Of a stretch of DNA of 64,000 nucleotides, positions 54,065 through 64,000 are shown in pieces (positions within the stretch are counted from its first letter, which is position 1; every line of letters begins with the position of its first letter). The stretch is from Adiantum capillus-veneris (taxonomy: Eukaryota; Streptophyta; Polypodiopsida; Polypodiales; Pteridaceae), in NCBI GenBank assembly GCA_014529385.2, contig CM043963.1, positions 5,615,501 to 5,679,500 on the forward strand. Direction: 5' to 3'. The notes beneath the pieces were generated by a model. The model was given only the letters and a program-made list of their open reading frames with translations, ran no database searches and was not told where the DNA came from. A program made the position numbers and the translations under genes.

Positions 54065-55932
54065 GCCCGGAGCTATTTTTATGTATGATAAGAAAACAAC
54101 CAGGGTTACAACTTATAATGAGAACGTGGAATCTACAAGCATGAGAGTGAGGGTATAGTCGCTTACTTTCACAGCAAATTAAGCAAAGACAAGGCTCTTT
54201 ACTTATTCTCTTATGAATCTGCTATGGGGAAGGGTATAGTTTTTTTTTATAGATACGGGCGAGAATACCAACGTATTCTTCCAGAGGAGGTAGAAAAGGA
54301 AACAGGTCCAGGAGCATCATTATATGCCCCTAAGGAAGTGCCAAGAGCCACCTACACCCCAAGCAAGTCGACAAATCCATTTTCTGAAGAGTATGATGCT
54401 ACCTCACATTCCACCCGCCGACCGTAGGCATTCAACAACCAAAACCAGCCAGCAACTCAGCCATCATTGGAAGCATGGCTTCGACAGAGTGCAACATCGA
54501 AACAAGACCGAAACCGAGATGGTTATCAAGCCGCATGAGGTTTAAGGGATTTTCAAGAACCACCACTCTATTCAAATTATCAAGGAGAGAGTAAGCCAAA
54601 GACTCAAGGGTCAACAGAGCCTGGAGGGCCACCCATAGAACGAGTTCGAAGAGATGAATCATCTCTGGCGAGAACTATTAGAAATTATGGCTTAGGAGCA
54701 CCACTGGGAGAGGAACCAGCCTACTACAGAAGACCTGAGGAGGTATATCGATTAGGACGTGGAGATCCAATGATGAGGTTTGTAGACCATCATAGACTTA
54801 GACCTTCTCAAGTGCAAAAATGGGTAAACAAGAAATACACAGGAAACAGAGACCCAAGAGATCATGTAGCAGCCTTTGTGCGTGTAATTAGAGCCGAAGA
54901 GGTGTTAAACTTCCCTACCCAATTTGCACTGTTTGTACTAACTCTAGAGGATGACGCTGCCACTTGGCTTGACTCTGTAGAGCCTAGAGACTTTGAGTCT
55001 ATGGAGGAATTGTTTGACAAATTTATCAAGGAATTCTCACAAAGGGGGATAGCTCATAATATCGTCTCACAAATCCATAAATTCAAACAGAAAGATGGGG
55101 AATCTGTATGAAAGGCAACCCTAAGACTAAAAAGATATGTTAAGTTATGTCCTGTAGAAGAACTGCCAACTCAGTCCAAACTTATGCTTATATTCATCAA
55201 AGGACTAAGGAATGCGGATCTCCAGAAAGACTTACATATGAAGAGGAGCACGACTTTGAATGAGTTGACCAAGGAGGATCTTTACCTTGTGGACAATTGT
55301 GCAGTCTACAAAGAGGGGGAGTTCAAGGACCTTGACGACGATTCATCTTCACAACAAAGTGGAAGCAAGTCTTCTAAGACCGCACCGAAAGGATAAGTAG
55401 CTGTAAACCAAAAGCTGCTTGTAGATGAAGTGCTAAAAAAGATTAACTTGTATGCCAAACCCCAGGCTAAACATCCCAAGTGGTGTGCTATTGAACAAAA
55501 ATGGACAAAACATGGGACCGAGGAATGTTATTATAACAAGGGATATGTGAGAGAGAGACCTTACGCTCCCCAAGATCCGGTAGCTTCTCCTCAAGTTCCA
55601 CCGATGCCTAGGTATCAAGCAGGCAACCTACCAGGACCTGTAGGTGTAGAAAGACCACAATCCGTGTTGGGGCAACAACCACCCCTACCAGGATTATGAC
55701 CAGTCGGTATAAGATACACCCCAACCGTAACCGAATCAGAGGATAAGGCTTTGGTGCCTATGCATGCATATTATGAAGATCCCAATGGATATGTGGCAAA
55801 CTCTGTTATTATCCACCGGAAGAACCCTCGACACTAGAACCATGGAGCATGATAGGAAGTATAGGACCACCAACAGCTGCACAGGCAGCACGAGAAGGAA
55901 GATATAGCTTAGATGAACGAACATTTTTGTTC
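54060..55932 (+). pseudogene. E5 gag, capsid part
   Basis: The gag resumes after E6 with several stops and frame changes. The capsid domain is clear at 54770-55111 (KYTGNRDPRDHVAAF, LEDDAATWLDSVEP, KFKQKDGESV), then a stop, then LIFIKGLRNADLQKD (about 55184-55240). It aligns with the E4 capsid, including the GESV and FI-GLRN blocks. After a Gln/Ser-rich linker it reaches the left inversion breakpoint at 55932. It is decayed and not expected to make protein. Confidence 0.82.
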
Positions 55933-58710
55933 ATAGCCGATTGGCAAGGGATAATTATCCCTTATGGTGTCTGCATTTACCTTTTTGAGGTTTACACACA
56001 CTCGCAGTTTTTCGTTCTTTCTGGGACCTACCACAATGGGTGACACCCAGTCTGTATGTTCAATTTCATAGATGAATTCAGCTTCTATTTCTTCAGTAGT
56101 CCATATCTCACGTAAAGACCGTTTCAGTTCTTGGTATTTCTGTTTACGCTCCAGTTTGGTCCACTCTTGGTCTTTTGTTGTTTCTTTTTTTTATTTTTTT
56201 TATTTTTGTGATTTTGTTTTTGTTTTAGCTTTTTGTTCCTATTTTATTTCCTCTCGCGTTCTTTCCCTTCGATCTTTTGAGAATCTTCCTGATATTTGAT
56301 CTTTTACACAATCCTATGCTTTTACAAGCATCAAATAGTGAGTTGTACCTTTTATCTTGGGCATCAGGTTCTCTCTCACTTTGTTTCCTGCTCGTTTCCT
56401 CCTATATCATTTCTGGCGTCTAGGGTGCTGATTAGCAAAATCATAAAACTTGATATTCTTGGTTTCCCTTCCACTCTCACTTGAGGTGTCTGAACACTCA
56501 TTATCTGCATCATCATTTACTTCCAGATGTTTAGAGGAGTTATAAAACTCTTCTTGTCCTGGTGGTTCTATCGTCTCATCTTCTCCTGGTATAATGCTTA
56601 CCATGTAGTAGGGTAGCACATCATAGCCATCCTTATCGCAAAATTTTGTTGTTGGACTATCTGTAATGGTACAGACATCCAATGTTGCTAGTATGTGTTC
56701 CCATTCTAGAGGTTCCAAGGCATCTTCAGGGAAAGGTTCCAAAATATACTCCTTGTCCTCAATCGCTCTTTCTAAGACGCATTCCTCCCTTCTTAAGCTT
56801 CCACAATGTGAAGCTCCGCACATCCATAGCTCTTTTTGTTGCCCTAACCATGCTGGGAGTTTCGATCCTGCTATTGTAGCTGAATCAAACTCTTCCACAG
56901 GTGTTTGGTTCACATCTTTGTAACTATGGTCTTTCGGGTGTATTTTAGTTGTTGTCTCGCCATGTCTGAGGTATCTGTGGTTGTAACCCCAATCTTGGAC
57001 CATCTTCAATTGTCGCATGAATGGTCTTCCCAAGGGATGATCTCAGAATTGTTTTTTTTGTCGAAATCAACTATTGCAAATGTATGCTCATACTTGATTC
57101 CACACGAAGTGACAAACACTTTTTCTAAGAGTCCTAGAGGCTTCTCCATGAACCCATCTGCCAATTGCAATTTCCTTCTAGTAGCTCTTAAAGCTGGTTT
57201 TCCTCATTTTTTCCAGATTTCCTTGGTGGCGATAGCAACTCCCGCTCCACTGTCAAGAATAGCTTTGGAAACTACTCCTTAGAATTCTACTGGTAGCGTG
57301 GTGTTTCCATCTTCTTCCTCGCAATACTCTCCAACCTTGTTTAATGGATTTACCTACTTTGGTCCACATGTTTGGTCGTAACCTTAGGAATTCTGCTAAT
57401 GTGATTGTGCATGCCACCGGGGAAGACAATAACTCAATCAATCCTTGTGAATCCATCACTTTGTTAGAAGAAAGTCTTTGAGATGGGATTGCTCTCACTT
57501 CAGACTTGGCTTCATACTCTCCTAGGTAAGAGGGTAAAGTTTTTAGCGAGTCTGGTTGGCTGTGCCCCGAACTAATTGATCCCTGGTCTCCCCCTTGTGA
57601 ACATATCTCAAAGTTCATTTGTGACCTTGCCTCAAATTCTTCAATAGGAGGTAAGATCACATTCTTCTCTTTTCTCGTGCTATTCATGTGATTACTCATC
57701 CTGTTAGCCTCGTTGGACTCACGGATTTGCTTCCACAGATCGTCTAGACCGTTACAGTCCTTACCCATTTCTGTTAATGTTTGAGGATGGAACCCGTCAC
57801 TTGCCTCATCTGTTGTATTTGGCACTATGATAGGTTCTCCTCTGGACTCATAGGCATTAGTGAGTCTTTCCTTTGTTTCTACATGTTCCTCTAAAGTTGG
57901 TTGGATAGGGGTTGGAGCTGGTGCCTCATGCTGATTTGCAGGTTTACCCAGTGGGTCTTCCATCAATGATTGAGCTGTTTCAATCATCTTTTTACACATT
58001 TCCAACCTTTGTTTTTCTCTTTCCGCATATGGATAAGTCATCCACATTTGCTCCTGGGTTTGGTTCTTTTTTAGCCTGGCTTCATAAGCTTTTAGAAGAG
58101 CATCCAACTGCTCATTTATCTTCTCTGCCAGTACAGATCCTCCTAATCCTGCACTTTTGGGCTCTGCTATTTCCTTGGGTGCTATGGTTGCCGTGGTGTG
58201 CGAGCTTAAGCTAGCTAGATCCTCTAACTGCTCTAATCTATCCTTTGTATGTTTTAGCTCCTCGGATAGAGTTGTTTGCTCTCGTTCTTTCCTGGCTTTC
58301 ATACGCGCATTTCTAGCTTTCAAAGTGCTTCTCTGATTTTTCGTTTCTTAACTTTGGGCATCGGTTTTTGGCTCTTCAATTATGGATTCGTTCGTCATTC
58401 TTTGATCTTGGGCTCGTGTTACCGCCTGAATAGGTATGATTGTTTCATTTTTCGACCCTCCACTAGAAGGTACTGTTTCTAGCATGTTCAAGGTGGTTTT
58501 TTCTCCTTTGCTCGGGTTTTTAGGGCAATCGGGAATCAAATGAGTAACTCCACACTCGGTGCAATATGCGTTGACTCTAATGATTTCATCATGAGGACAG
58601 TCTCTTAGCCAATGGTCTCCACCACACTTGTAGCAGGATCCCTTGGGTTGTTGAGGTGCTCCTTGAGCTCCCCTTTGTTGGTATGCATGTCTTTGTCCGC
58701 CCATGCCTCC
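55933..58710 (-). pseudogene. E5 inverted block: zinc knuckles, linker, protease 1, first RT motifs
   Basis: All E5 coding sequence here is on the minus strand. From 58710 downward: zinc knuckles CYKCGGDHWLRDC and CTECGVTHLIPDC (58540-58640); a long charged coiled-coil-like linker (57300-58320); retropepsin-like domain 1 with AILDSGAGVA (Asp codon 57252-57254) and GRPF near 57030; an acidic linker (56407-56950); a decayed basic linker; and RT motif 1 with EHTDWVSPIVV and KLRVCVNLKKVN (about 55960-56090). This is exactly what is missing between the + strand gag (to 55932) and RT (from 58711). The order and content match E4. Confidence 0.88.
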
Positions 58711-59796
58711 ACAGAACATGTACTTGAGCGGGTGGCCGGAAAACGGGCTTATTCCTTTCTGGATGGGTTTTCAGGATATAACCAACTGGCAATTGCAAGG
58801 GAGGATCAACACAAAACATCGTTTGCCACAGAATGGGGAATTTATGCGTATCGAGTTTTGCCATTTGTCTTAACTACTAATGCCCCAGCTACCTTCCAAA
58901 GGTTAATGACACACGTGTTCAAAGAATACCTGAGAATATTCTTAGAAATATACATGGATGATCTTTGTGTACCCCCCCTTCTATGAGAGGAACATATTGA
59001 CTATTCGCAAAAGTTCTTTGAAAAATGTAGGACATATCGAATCTGTCTTAACCCGGAAAAGTGTATCTTTATGGTTAAGCAAGGCCACATCTTAGGACAC
59101 ATTGTCTCAAGAAATGGCATAACCACTGACCTAGATAAAGTCAAAGTCATAGTAGACCTACCCAAGCCTACTAATGCAAAACAAGTGTAATCCTTCATGG
59201 GACATTGTGGATATTATCGAAGGTTCATATACATGTATGCGGTCATCACACAACCTCTGTATCGTTTGCTAGTCAATTTCAATTGGACCGAGGAGTGTGA
59301 AACTTCATTCCAAAAGCTGAAGGAAAACCTTATATCAGCACCTGTGCTTAAAGCACCAGATTGGGAAAAGATATTCCATGTTCACATTGATGCTTCTTCA
59401 TATGCAATCGGAAGTATTCTGGCTCAACTTGGAGAAGGAACAATGGATTTTCTAATTTGTTATGCAAGCCGACAGTTAAACAGTGCGGAAAAGAACTACA
59501 CAACCACCGAACGAGAAGGGTTAGGAATGATTTATGCTGTAAAGAAATTTCGGCATTATTTGCTCGCAAACAAATTTGTATTCTTTACAGATCATCAAGC
59601 TCTTTTGTATCTGGTAAATAAACCATGCAATACAGGGAGAATTGTACGCTGGTTTATTATATTGCTAGAGTTTGATTTCACAGTGGTGGTCAAAAAGGGT
59701 AAAACCCATCTACGAGCAGATCATCTCTCAAGGATACACAACGGGGAAGCTCCTGAAGGAGTAGATGATGACATACCAGATGCTTATCTTTTCAAT
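58711..59796 (+). pseudogene. E5 RT (main part) and RNase H
   Basis: The + strand resumes at EHVLERVAGKRAYSFLDGFS, equivalent to E4 38090 onward. The RT active site is IYMDD (about 58948). Stops fall at 58984-58986 and 59188-59190. RT then continues in phase through HCGYYRRFI and RNase H (HVHIDASSYAIGS, TTEREGLGMIYAVKKF, DHQALLYLVNKP, RADHLSRIHNGEAP) to LFNV at 59798. It is well preserved compared with the gag part. Confidence 0.85.
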
Positions 59797-60155
59797 GTTG
59801 TTAGGAAATTGTTAGCATTCTTTCCTTTGGAAGTAGGTTTGATAATACGGAATACAGAAAACAACAACAAACAATTCGACAACCAAAAAACTTCTAGTTG
59901 ATAGTAGGACGGCTATATCATCTAGGATCGGATCAAATCCTACGATTATGTATAAATCCGGAAGAATCCGAGTGCTACCTTGAAGAATCCCATGTCCAGG
60001 ATTGTGGATTTCATTGTTCAACAGTGAAAACACACTAGAGACTGAAACAGTTAGAGGGTTATTGGCCAACTATGTATGCGGACACCCATTCTTATGTTAC
60101 CAATTGTACTATATGTAGTGCCAAACGACCAGTGGATCACGCGACATTATTTCAG
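59797..60155 (+). other. 359-bp insert carrying a second integrase zinc-binding segment
   Basis: Relative to E4 an extra block interrupts the RNase H-integrase linker after LFN. Its + frame (phase of 60156) reads LIVGRLYHLGSDQILRLC, then ESECYLEESHVQDCGFHC, then EGYWPTMYADTHSYVTNCTI, the H-H-C-C layout of a gypsy integrase N-terminus. The E5 segment then resumes in phase at VNIALAWSQ. Edges look like GT...CAG but this is probably coincidental. Confidence 0.65.
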
Positions 60156-61356
60156 GTAAACATTGCACTTGCATGGAGTCAATATATCATTGATTTCTTA
60201 ACCACCAGGACATTTCCTAAGAACATCACAAGAGCATAGAAAAAAGCTATAGAGCTGGAAGCTTGTGACTTTCAGTTAATTGGGAACCAACGCTATAAGC
60301 GAGGAAAGGACAATCGACTTAGAATCTATACAAGTGAAAGCGAATACCTACTGATTCTATAACATGCACATAGCGGAATAAGTGGAGGCCATTTTTCGGG
60401 CAATAAGACGGCAAAAATTGTCTTAACTGCAGGTATATGGTGGCCTACGTTGCACATGGATGCTGAAGATTTTGTAAAGCGTTGTGACGCATGTCAGCGC
60501 ACCAAGGTGCCGATAAAAAGAGATGAGATGCCACTACGGCCAATGATGGGAGCAAGAGCATTTGCAAATTGGGGCGATTTTGTGGGACCTATCTCACCCC
60601 CTACATATCGCACCCATACCCAATATATCATTGTGGCTACGGACTATCTCACAAAATGGACGGAAGCCAAGGCAACGCAAAAAGCAAATGCACGAACTAC
60701 TGCACAATTTTTGTATGAGAATGTTTTTGTACGATACGGTTTACCAATAGAAATTGTCAGTGATTTTGGAACACATTTTCTTAATGAAGTCATTGAATAT
60801 CTGCTAGAGGAATTCATGGTCATACATAGGAAATCTGGTCCTTACCATCCACAGGCAAATGGACAAGCTGAGGCAACAACTATGCATGGTTCTCACTAAA
60901 ATTGTGTCCGAGTCAAGAACAGATTGGGATCAGCAGCTACACTCAACTCTATGGGCATACAAGGTAGCTTACAAAACATCGATAGGAACAACACCGTACA
61001 ACATGGTGTTTGGCCTAAATGCTATACTACCCATAGAGTTTTTAATTAGTAGCGAGACGTTTAGAATGGACTGGGCATGAGCTCTCTTCAAGAATAGATG
61101 ATTTTGAAAAGCTAGATGAACACCGCTTGAGAGCTGTAGCTTCAATCTATGCTAAAAAGAGAAGACAAAAAGAGTTTTTTGACAAGCATGTGCGCACTAA
61201 AAAGTTCCAAACAAGTGATTATGTACTTGTTTATACTTTGAAGCAACATGCCAAGAAACTTAAAAAGCGAGGGATGGGACCCTTTGTGATTAGTGATCTA
61301 TCACAAAGCGGAGCTGTCAAGATTGCTACATTAGCCGGTGAAGAAATGGCAAACTA
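60156..61356 (+). pseudogene. E5 integrase
   Basis: Linker and HHCC domain HAHSGISGGHFSG ... CDACQRTK (60362-60510), with a stop near 60360. In the core, WGDFVGP has its catalytic Asp at 60576 (one residue shorter than the WGLDFVGP of E4), SDFGTHF has its Asp at 60762 and ANGQAE its Glu at 60870, so DD35E spacing is kept. A frame change near 60890 leads to TPYNMVFGLNAILPIEF, and another near 61080 to KKRGMGPFVISDL. No chromodomain. Confidence 0.83.
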
Positions 61357-61540
61357 GATTAGTGGATGTTGACTGAAGAAATATCATTTACCACTCACAC
61401 AGGATATGCTTCAACAAATTCATCAAGGAAAACAATGAATGAAGGAAAAATAGAGAGTACGAGAAGAAGCTCAAGCGGAAGCCAAAGAACGCATTGCAAA
61501 ACGAAGACTTCTGCAACATCAACAACAAAGTGGAGCACCA

Positions 61541-62674
61541 TTGCGAATCAATGCCATTCCACTAACGAAGTTGAATAAAGACACAGTGGAGCCAATAATT
61601 GCAGTCAAAGTGGGTAGCAATCAAGTTGAATCGACGGCATTACTTGATTCTGGAGCTCAAGCAAATTTGGTCTCTTACGGATTATACCAACAACTCAAAT
61701 CCACAGGTAAACTTCATCCTACTCCTCAAGTGCTGGAAAGTAGTACATCACACTCGTTGAAAACATTGGACTGGACCATATTACATGTACAACTACATCA
61801 ATATATTTACCCACACAAATTCTATGTGGTGGAGGATGCAAGCACACAACACCCAATGATGTTGGGACAACCTTGGCAAAAAGAGTACAATGTGCATATA
61901 GATTGGAATGCGAATGCAGTCAAAATTCAGTATGCAAAAGAACAACAGGTAATAGCCTTTGCTCAGCAATACCGGAATAATCAGCTGCCAGCAATGCAAT
62001 CACTGGCAAAAGAGCCAAAAGCAACAATGCCACCAAAGAACAACATGATACCCAAGGCCAACAGACAGGTAAAAGCCAACCATGCTAACTACATACATAT
62101 GAAGTCACCGACCGCAATGCAAAGATCTAGGTTACCAAAACAAGGGAAACAACTATGGATGCGGAAGGATAGAAATGACATGGCAGACAAACAACAATGC
62201 AACAAAAGAATTCAACCGAAGCAGATAGTTCAACCAAAAACCAAGGGCATAAAACAGGTATGGATCCCAAAGAAAATGCTTAGCAATAACCCAAATGTTA
62301 CTCGCATTTGGATACCGAAACAAAAACAAAAGGAACTCCCTTCAGTACAAGCAACAATGGAAGGCAAACAACTGCATTTGAAAAAGGACAACAGACTTAT
62401 GTGGATGCCAATCCGCAACAAAACATTGGAAACCAAGGAAGTAGCAAAACACCTACAAAAATCGGCAAAAACAAGCTACCAATGGAAAGCAAAAGAAATA
62501 CGGTCTACGGCCATTCCAGCCAAGCCACTCCTCTCCATAGAAACAACTAAGGCTATATCAACAGTAGCGGCAAGGCGACTGCCTTTTGCAAAAACGACAA
62601 TTAAACAGAGAGCAGTAGAGTTACAGCTATTACTTGCAAAGAAAACAATAAACCTCGATGGCGAATGCCAATAA
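61541..62674 (+). CDS. E5 post-integrase retropepsin-like domain and W-x-P-K tail
   Basis: This open frame of 377 codons follows integrase after a decayed Arg/Gln-rich linker. It contains LLDSGAQANLVSYG (Asp near 61650), then HPMMLGQPWQKEYNVHIDW, so it has the DSGA active-site motif and the downstream hydrophobic-Gly element of a retropepsin fold. A basic tail follows, with QLWMRKD (62156), QVWIPKK (62261), RIWIPKQ (62309) and LMWMPIR (62402). Layout and motifs match residues 2180-2480 of the E4 polyprotein. It probably was the polyprotein C-terminus rather than a separate gene; its intact frame stands out in an otherwise broken element. Confidence 0.78.
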   Translation: MRINAIPLTKLNKDTVEPIIAVKVGSNQVESTALLDSGAQANLVSYGLYQQLKSTGKLHPTPQVLESSTSHSLKTLDWTILHVQLHQYIYPHKFYVVEDASTQHPMMLGQPWQKEYNVHIDWNANAVKIQYAKEQQVIAFAQQYRNNQLPAMQSLAKEPKATMPPKNNMIPKANRQVKANHANYIHMKSPTAMQRSRLPKQGKQLWMRKDRNDMADKQQCNKRIQPKQIVQPKTKGIKQVWIPKKMLSNNPNVTRIWIPKQKQKELPSVQATMEGKQLHLKKDNRLMWMPIRNKTLETKEVAKHLQKSAKTSYQWKAKEIRSTAIPAKPLLSIETTKAISTVAARRLPFAKTTIKQRAVELQLLLAKKTINLDGECQ

Positions 62675-62831
62675 GCATCTGGCTTATTCCCTTCTCTTGG
62701 ACAACATTAATTTTTCCATGCATTGACCGAGTATGCATAAATTAGGGCCACATTAATCGGCCAAGCATGAGCACAAATTATTCAACCTATGCACGGCACA
62801 TACTCCGAGACAATAGCTTGTCGTCCAAGAG

Positions 62832-62848
62832 GACGCCGGCTAGGAGGG
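62832..62848 (+). other. Probable E5 polypurine tract
   Basis: AGGAGGGGGGAGGCA, similar to the AGGAAGGGGGGCA of E4, lies about 160 bp after the last open frame. Confidence 0.6.
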
Positions 62849-63775
62849 GGGAGGCATTCTCAAATATGCAATGCAAAACCAATAGCAGAAAGAGCAAAAA
62901 AGGACATGATTTTTGACTATTTTAAGGGTTGTTTGATTGCGAATTTTTCTGGACTAACCCAAGTACATATGCCCTTATAACAGTATGTATCTATAGGTAT
63001 AGGGGGCCAAACGCCAAACCAAGCCCCTAGGTGTGTGTATATAAGTAGAAATAGCCATTTTTCGGACAAAATATTGGTATGTAAAACGGAGAAATCCGGC
63101 CATAAAAATTGCATGTGAGTATATATAATGTTTGGCGGTGATGTTTGTGATTAATTATGATTTTTGGGGATTTTCTGGGTTGGATTTGCTATTTTTCTTT
63201 TAATTTTGCTAATTTTTGGCAGAAAAACTTCAAATTTACAAAAAGCAGGTGAAAAATGGTCATAATGAAAAATAAAAAATATGGGGATGATCAGTGACTA
63301 TAGGAAAACCTATGGTACAGTGTGGGTGCAATTATGAGACTGGAGCAAAAAGCGTGTTTTGGCCAGATTTTGACCGAAATGCCAAATTTCTGGTAAACAG
63401 AGCAAATGGAGTCCAAATCAAGAAATTTTTGAGCCTAAACCGCATCTCGCAAGAAGTTGGGAGCACATGTCAAATTTCATGAAAAGTGGTTCGGGGACCC
63501 CCATTATAAGAAATTTTCACTTCATTTTGAGCTCATTTTCACTATTGACCTTTTGGAGAGAGCTTCTGCCACCTAGAGCGAACGGACCTTCTAGCAGCTT
63601 CTACGATGCGCACGACTACCCGACGGGCTTCAGACATGAGAGGTAGGCTCACCACCTTGAGCTTTTCACGCATGTTTGTCGTTTTGTCGCGAAAACTAGC
63701 GTAGGATTCACACACAAAGCGGGCAGTAGAGACCTACAAGTAGAGGCGGCCACCAAACGGCTAACCCAAACAAGA
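62849..63775 (+). repeat. Possible E5 3' LTR or unassigned DNA
   Basis: It follows the purine tract, contains GTGTATATAAGTAG (about 63035), and has no coding sequence. It does not resemble the E5 5' LTR at 45268-46202, and I cannot place a TG...CA boundary with confidence. Confidence 0.3.
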
Positions 63776-64000
63776 ATGAATTTCTGTTCGGCCTATCACT
63801 CACAAATGGATGTCCAAAGTGATATAGCCAATCTTTCGAGTCTTGATCTACTAAAGACTTATGCTACAAAAGTAGATCAATGCTCACAATGGGAAAAGTA
63901 CTTACCTCTTGTAGAGTATGCATACTTAAGCAATGCTTTTCATGTGAGCCTACTTAAGCCCTACAAAGGAGAGCCACCAAATGAACCAATTATTGAAGGC
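63776..64000 (+). pseudogene. Gypsy integrase C-terminal fragment, internally deleted
   Basis: The frame from 63776 reads FCSAYHSQMDVQSD, a decayed form of the AYHPQTDGQ-type integrase motif, then QWEKYLPLVEYAY. It jumps directly to FHVSLLKPYKGEPPNEP, which in chromovirus-type gypsy elements lies well over 100 residues further on. The catalytic Glu region is altered. It is a different gypsy lineage from E4 and E5 and runs off the window end. Confidence 0.72.

Larger units (their letters stand above)
45268..62848 (+). mobile_element. E5: decayed Ty3/gypsy element related to E4, nested and rearranged
   Basis: The order is 5' LTR, PBS, repeat-rich leader, gag (split by E6), an inverted block holding zinc knuckles, protease and the first RT motifs, then RT, RNase H, integrase, a post-integrase retropepsin-like domain and a purine tract. 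The domain plan and local protein similarity match E4. Frameshifts and stops occur throughout. The 3' LTR could not be matched to the 5' LTR, so the right end is provisional. Confidence 0.8.

Noticed and set aside
59797-60155. A spliceosomal intron with GT...CAG ends
   Set aside because: The block encodes a recognisable integrase zinc segment in phase with the downstream exon-like sequence, which fits a recombination insert better. GT and AG at edges are weak evidence.

Overview
The window looks like nuclear DNA from a large, repeat-rich plant genome. Almost everything recognisable is a transposable element: Ty1/copia and Ty3/gypsy LTR retrotransposons whose primer-binding sites match plant tRNAs, a CACTA (En/Spm) transposase remnant, long CT/CA/TA microsatellites and degenerate telomere-like repeats. 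I found no convincing host gene, rRNA, tRNA or CRISPR array. The species cannot be fixed from this. A land plant with a big genome is the safe statement; a seed-free plant such as a fern is only a guess.

Layout. 1-1574: an acidic open frame of unknown origin and unassigned DNA. 1575-5985: E1, a + strand copia element with a 5' LTR and a one-frame polyprotein broken only by stop codons; it lacks its 3' end. 5986-11202: E2, a - strand copia element. 11203-13550: the gag end and probable LTR of a - strand gypsy element. 13551-17960: tandem repeats, long microsatellites and coiled-coil coding debris. 17967-19909: the 3' end of E7, an old relative of E4. 19910-29510: a - strand CACTA transposase gene, split by E3 (22812-28287, same family as E2, TSD GACCT). 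29511-30875: AT-rich DNA and a telomere-like degenerate array. 30876-44422: E4, a 13.5-kb gypsy element with LTRs identical apart from microsatellite length and with TSD ATAAA. It sits inside one copy of an exact-length 515-bp tandem duplication. 44960-45267: AT-rich DNA. 45268 to about 62848: E5, a diverged relative of E4. It is interrupted by E6 (48556-54059, TSD GATCG, no recognisable genes), carries a 2.8-kb internal inversion, and has a duplicated integrase zinc-binding segment. 62849-64000: unassigned DNA and a chromovirus-like integrase scrap.

How the parts work together. In each autonomous LTR element, gag forms the particle, the protease cuts the polyprotein, RT/RNase H makes cDNA primed from a tRNA at the PBS, and integrase inserts it. 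E4 and E5 share an unusual plan: gag starting M-x-L-R-S-x-R, zinc knuckles with CX2CX3HX4C spacing, a retropepsin-like domain before RT, and after integrase a second retropepsin-like domain followed by a tail with repeated W-x-P-K motifs. E4 and E7 also share a small ORF between pol and the 3' LTR. These shared features, and the palindromic repeats in the E5 leader, are the best candidates here for undescribed biology.
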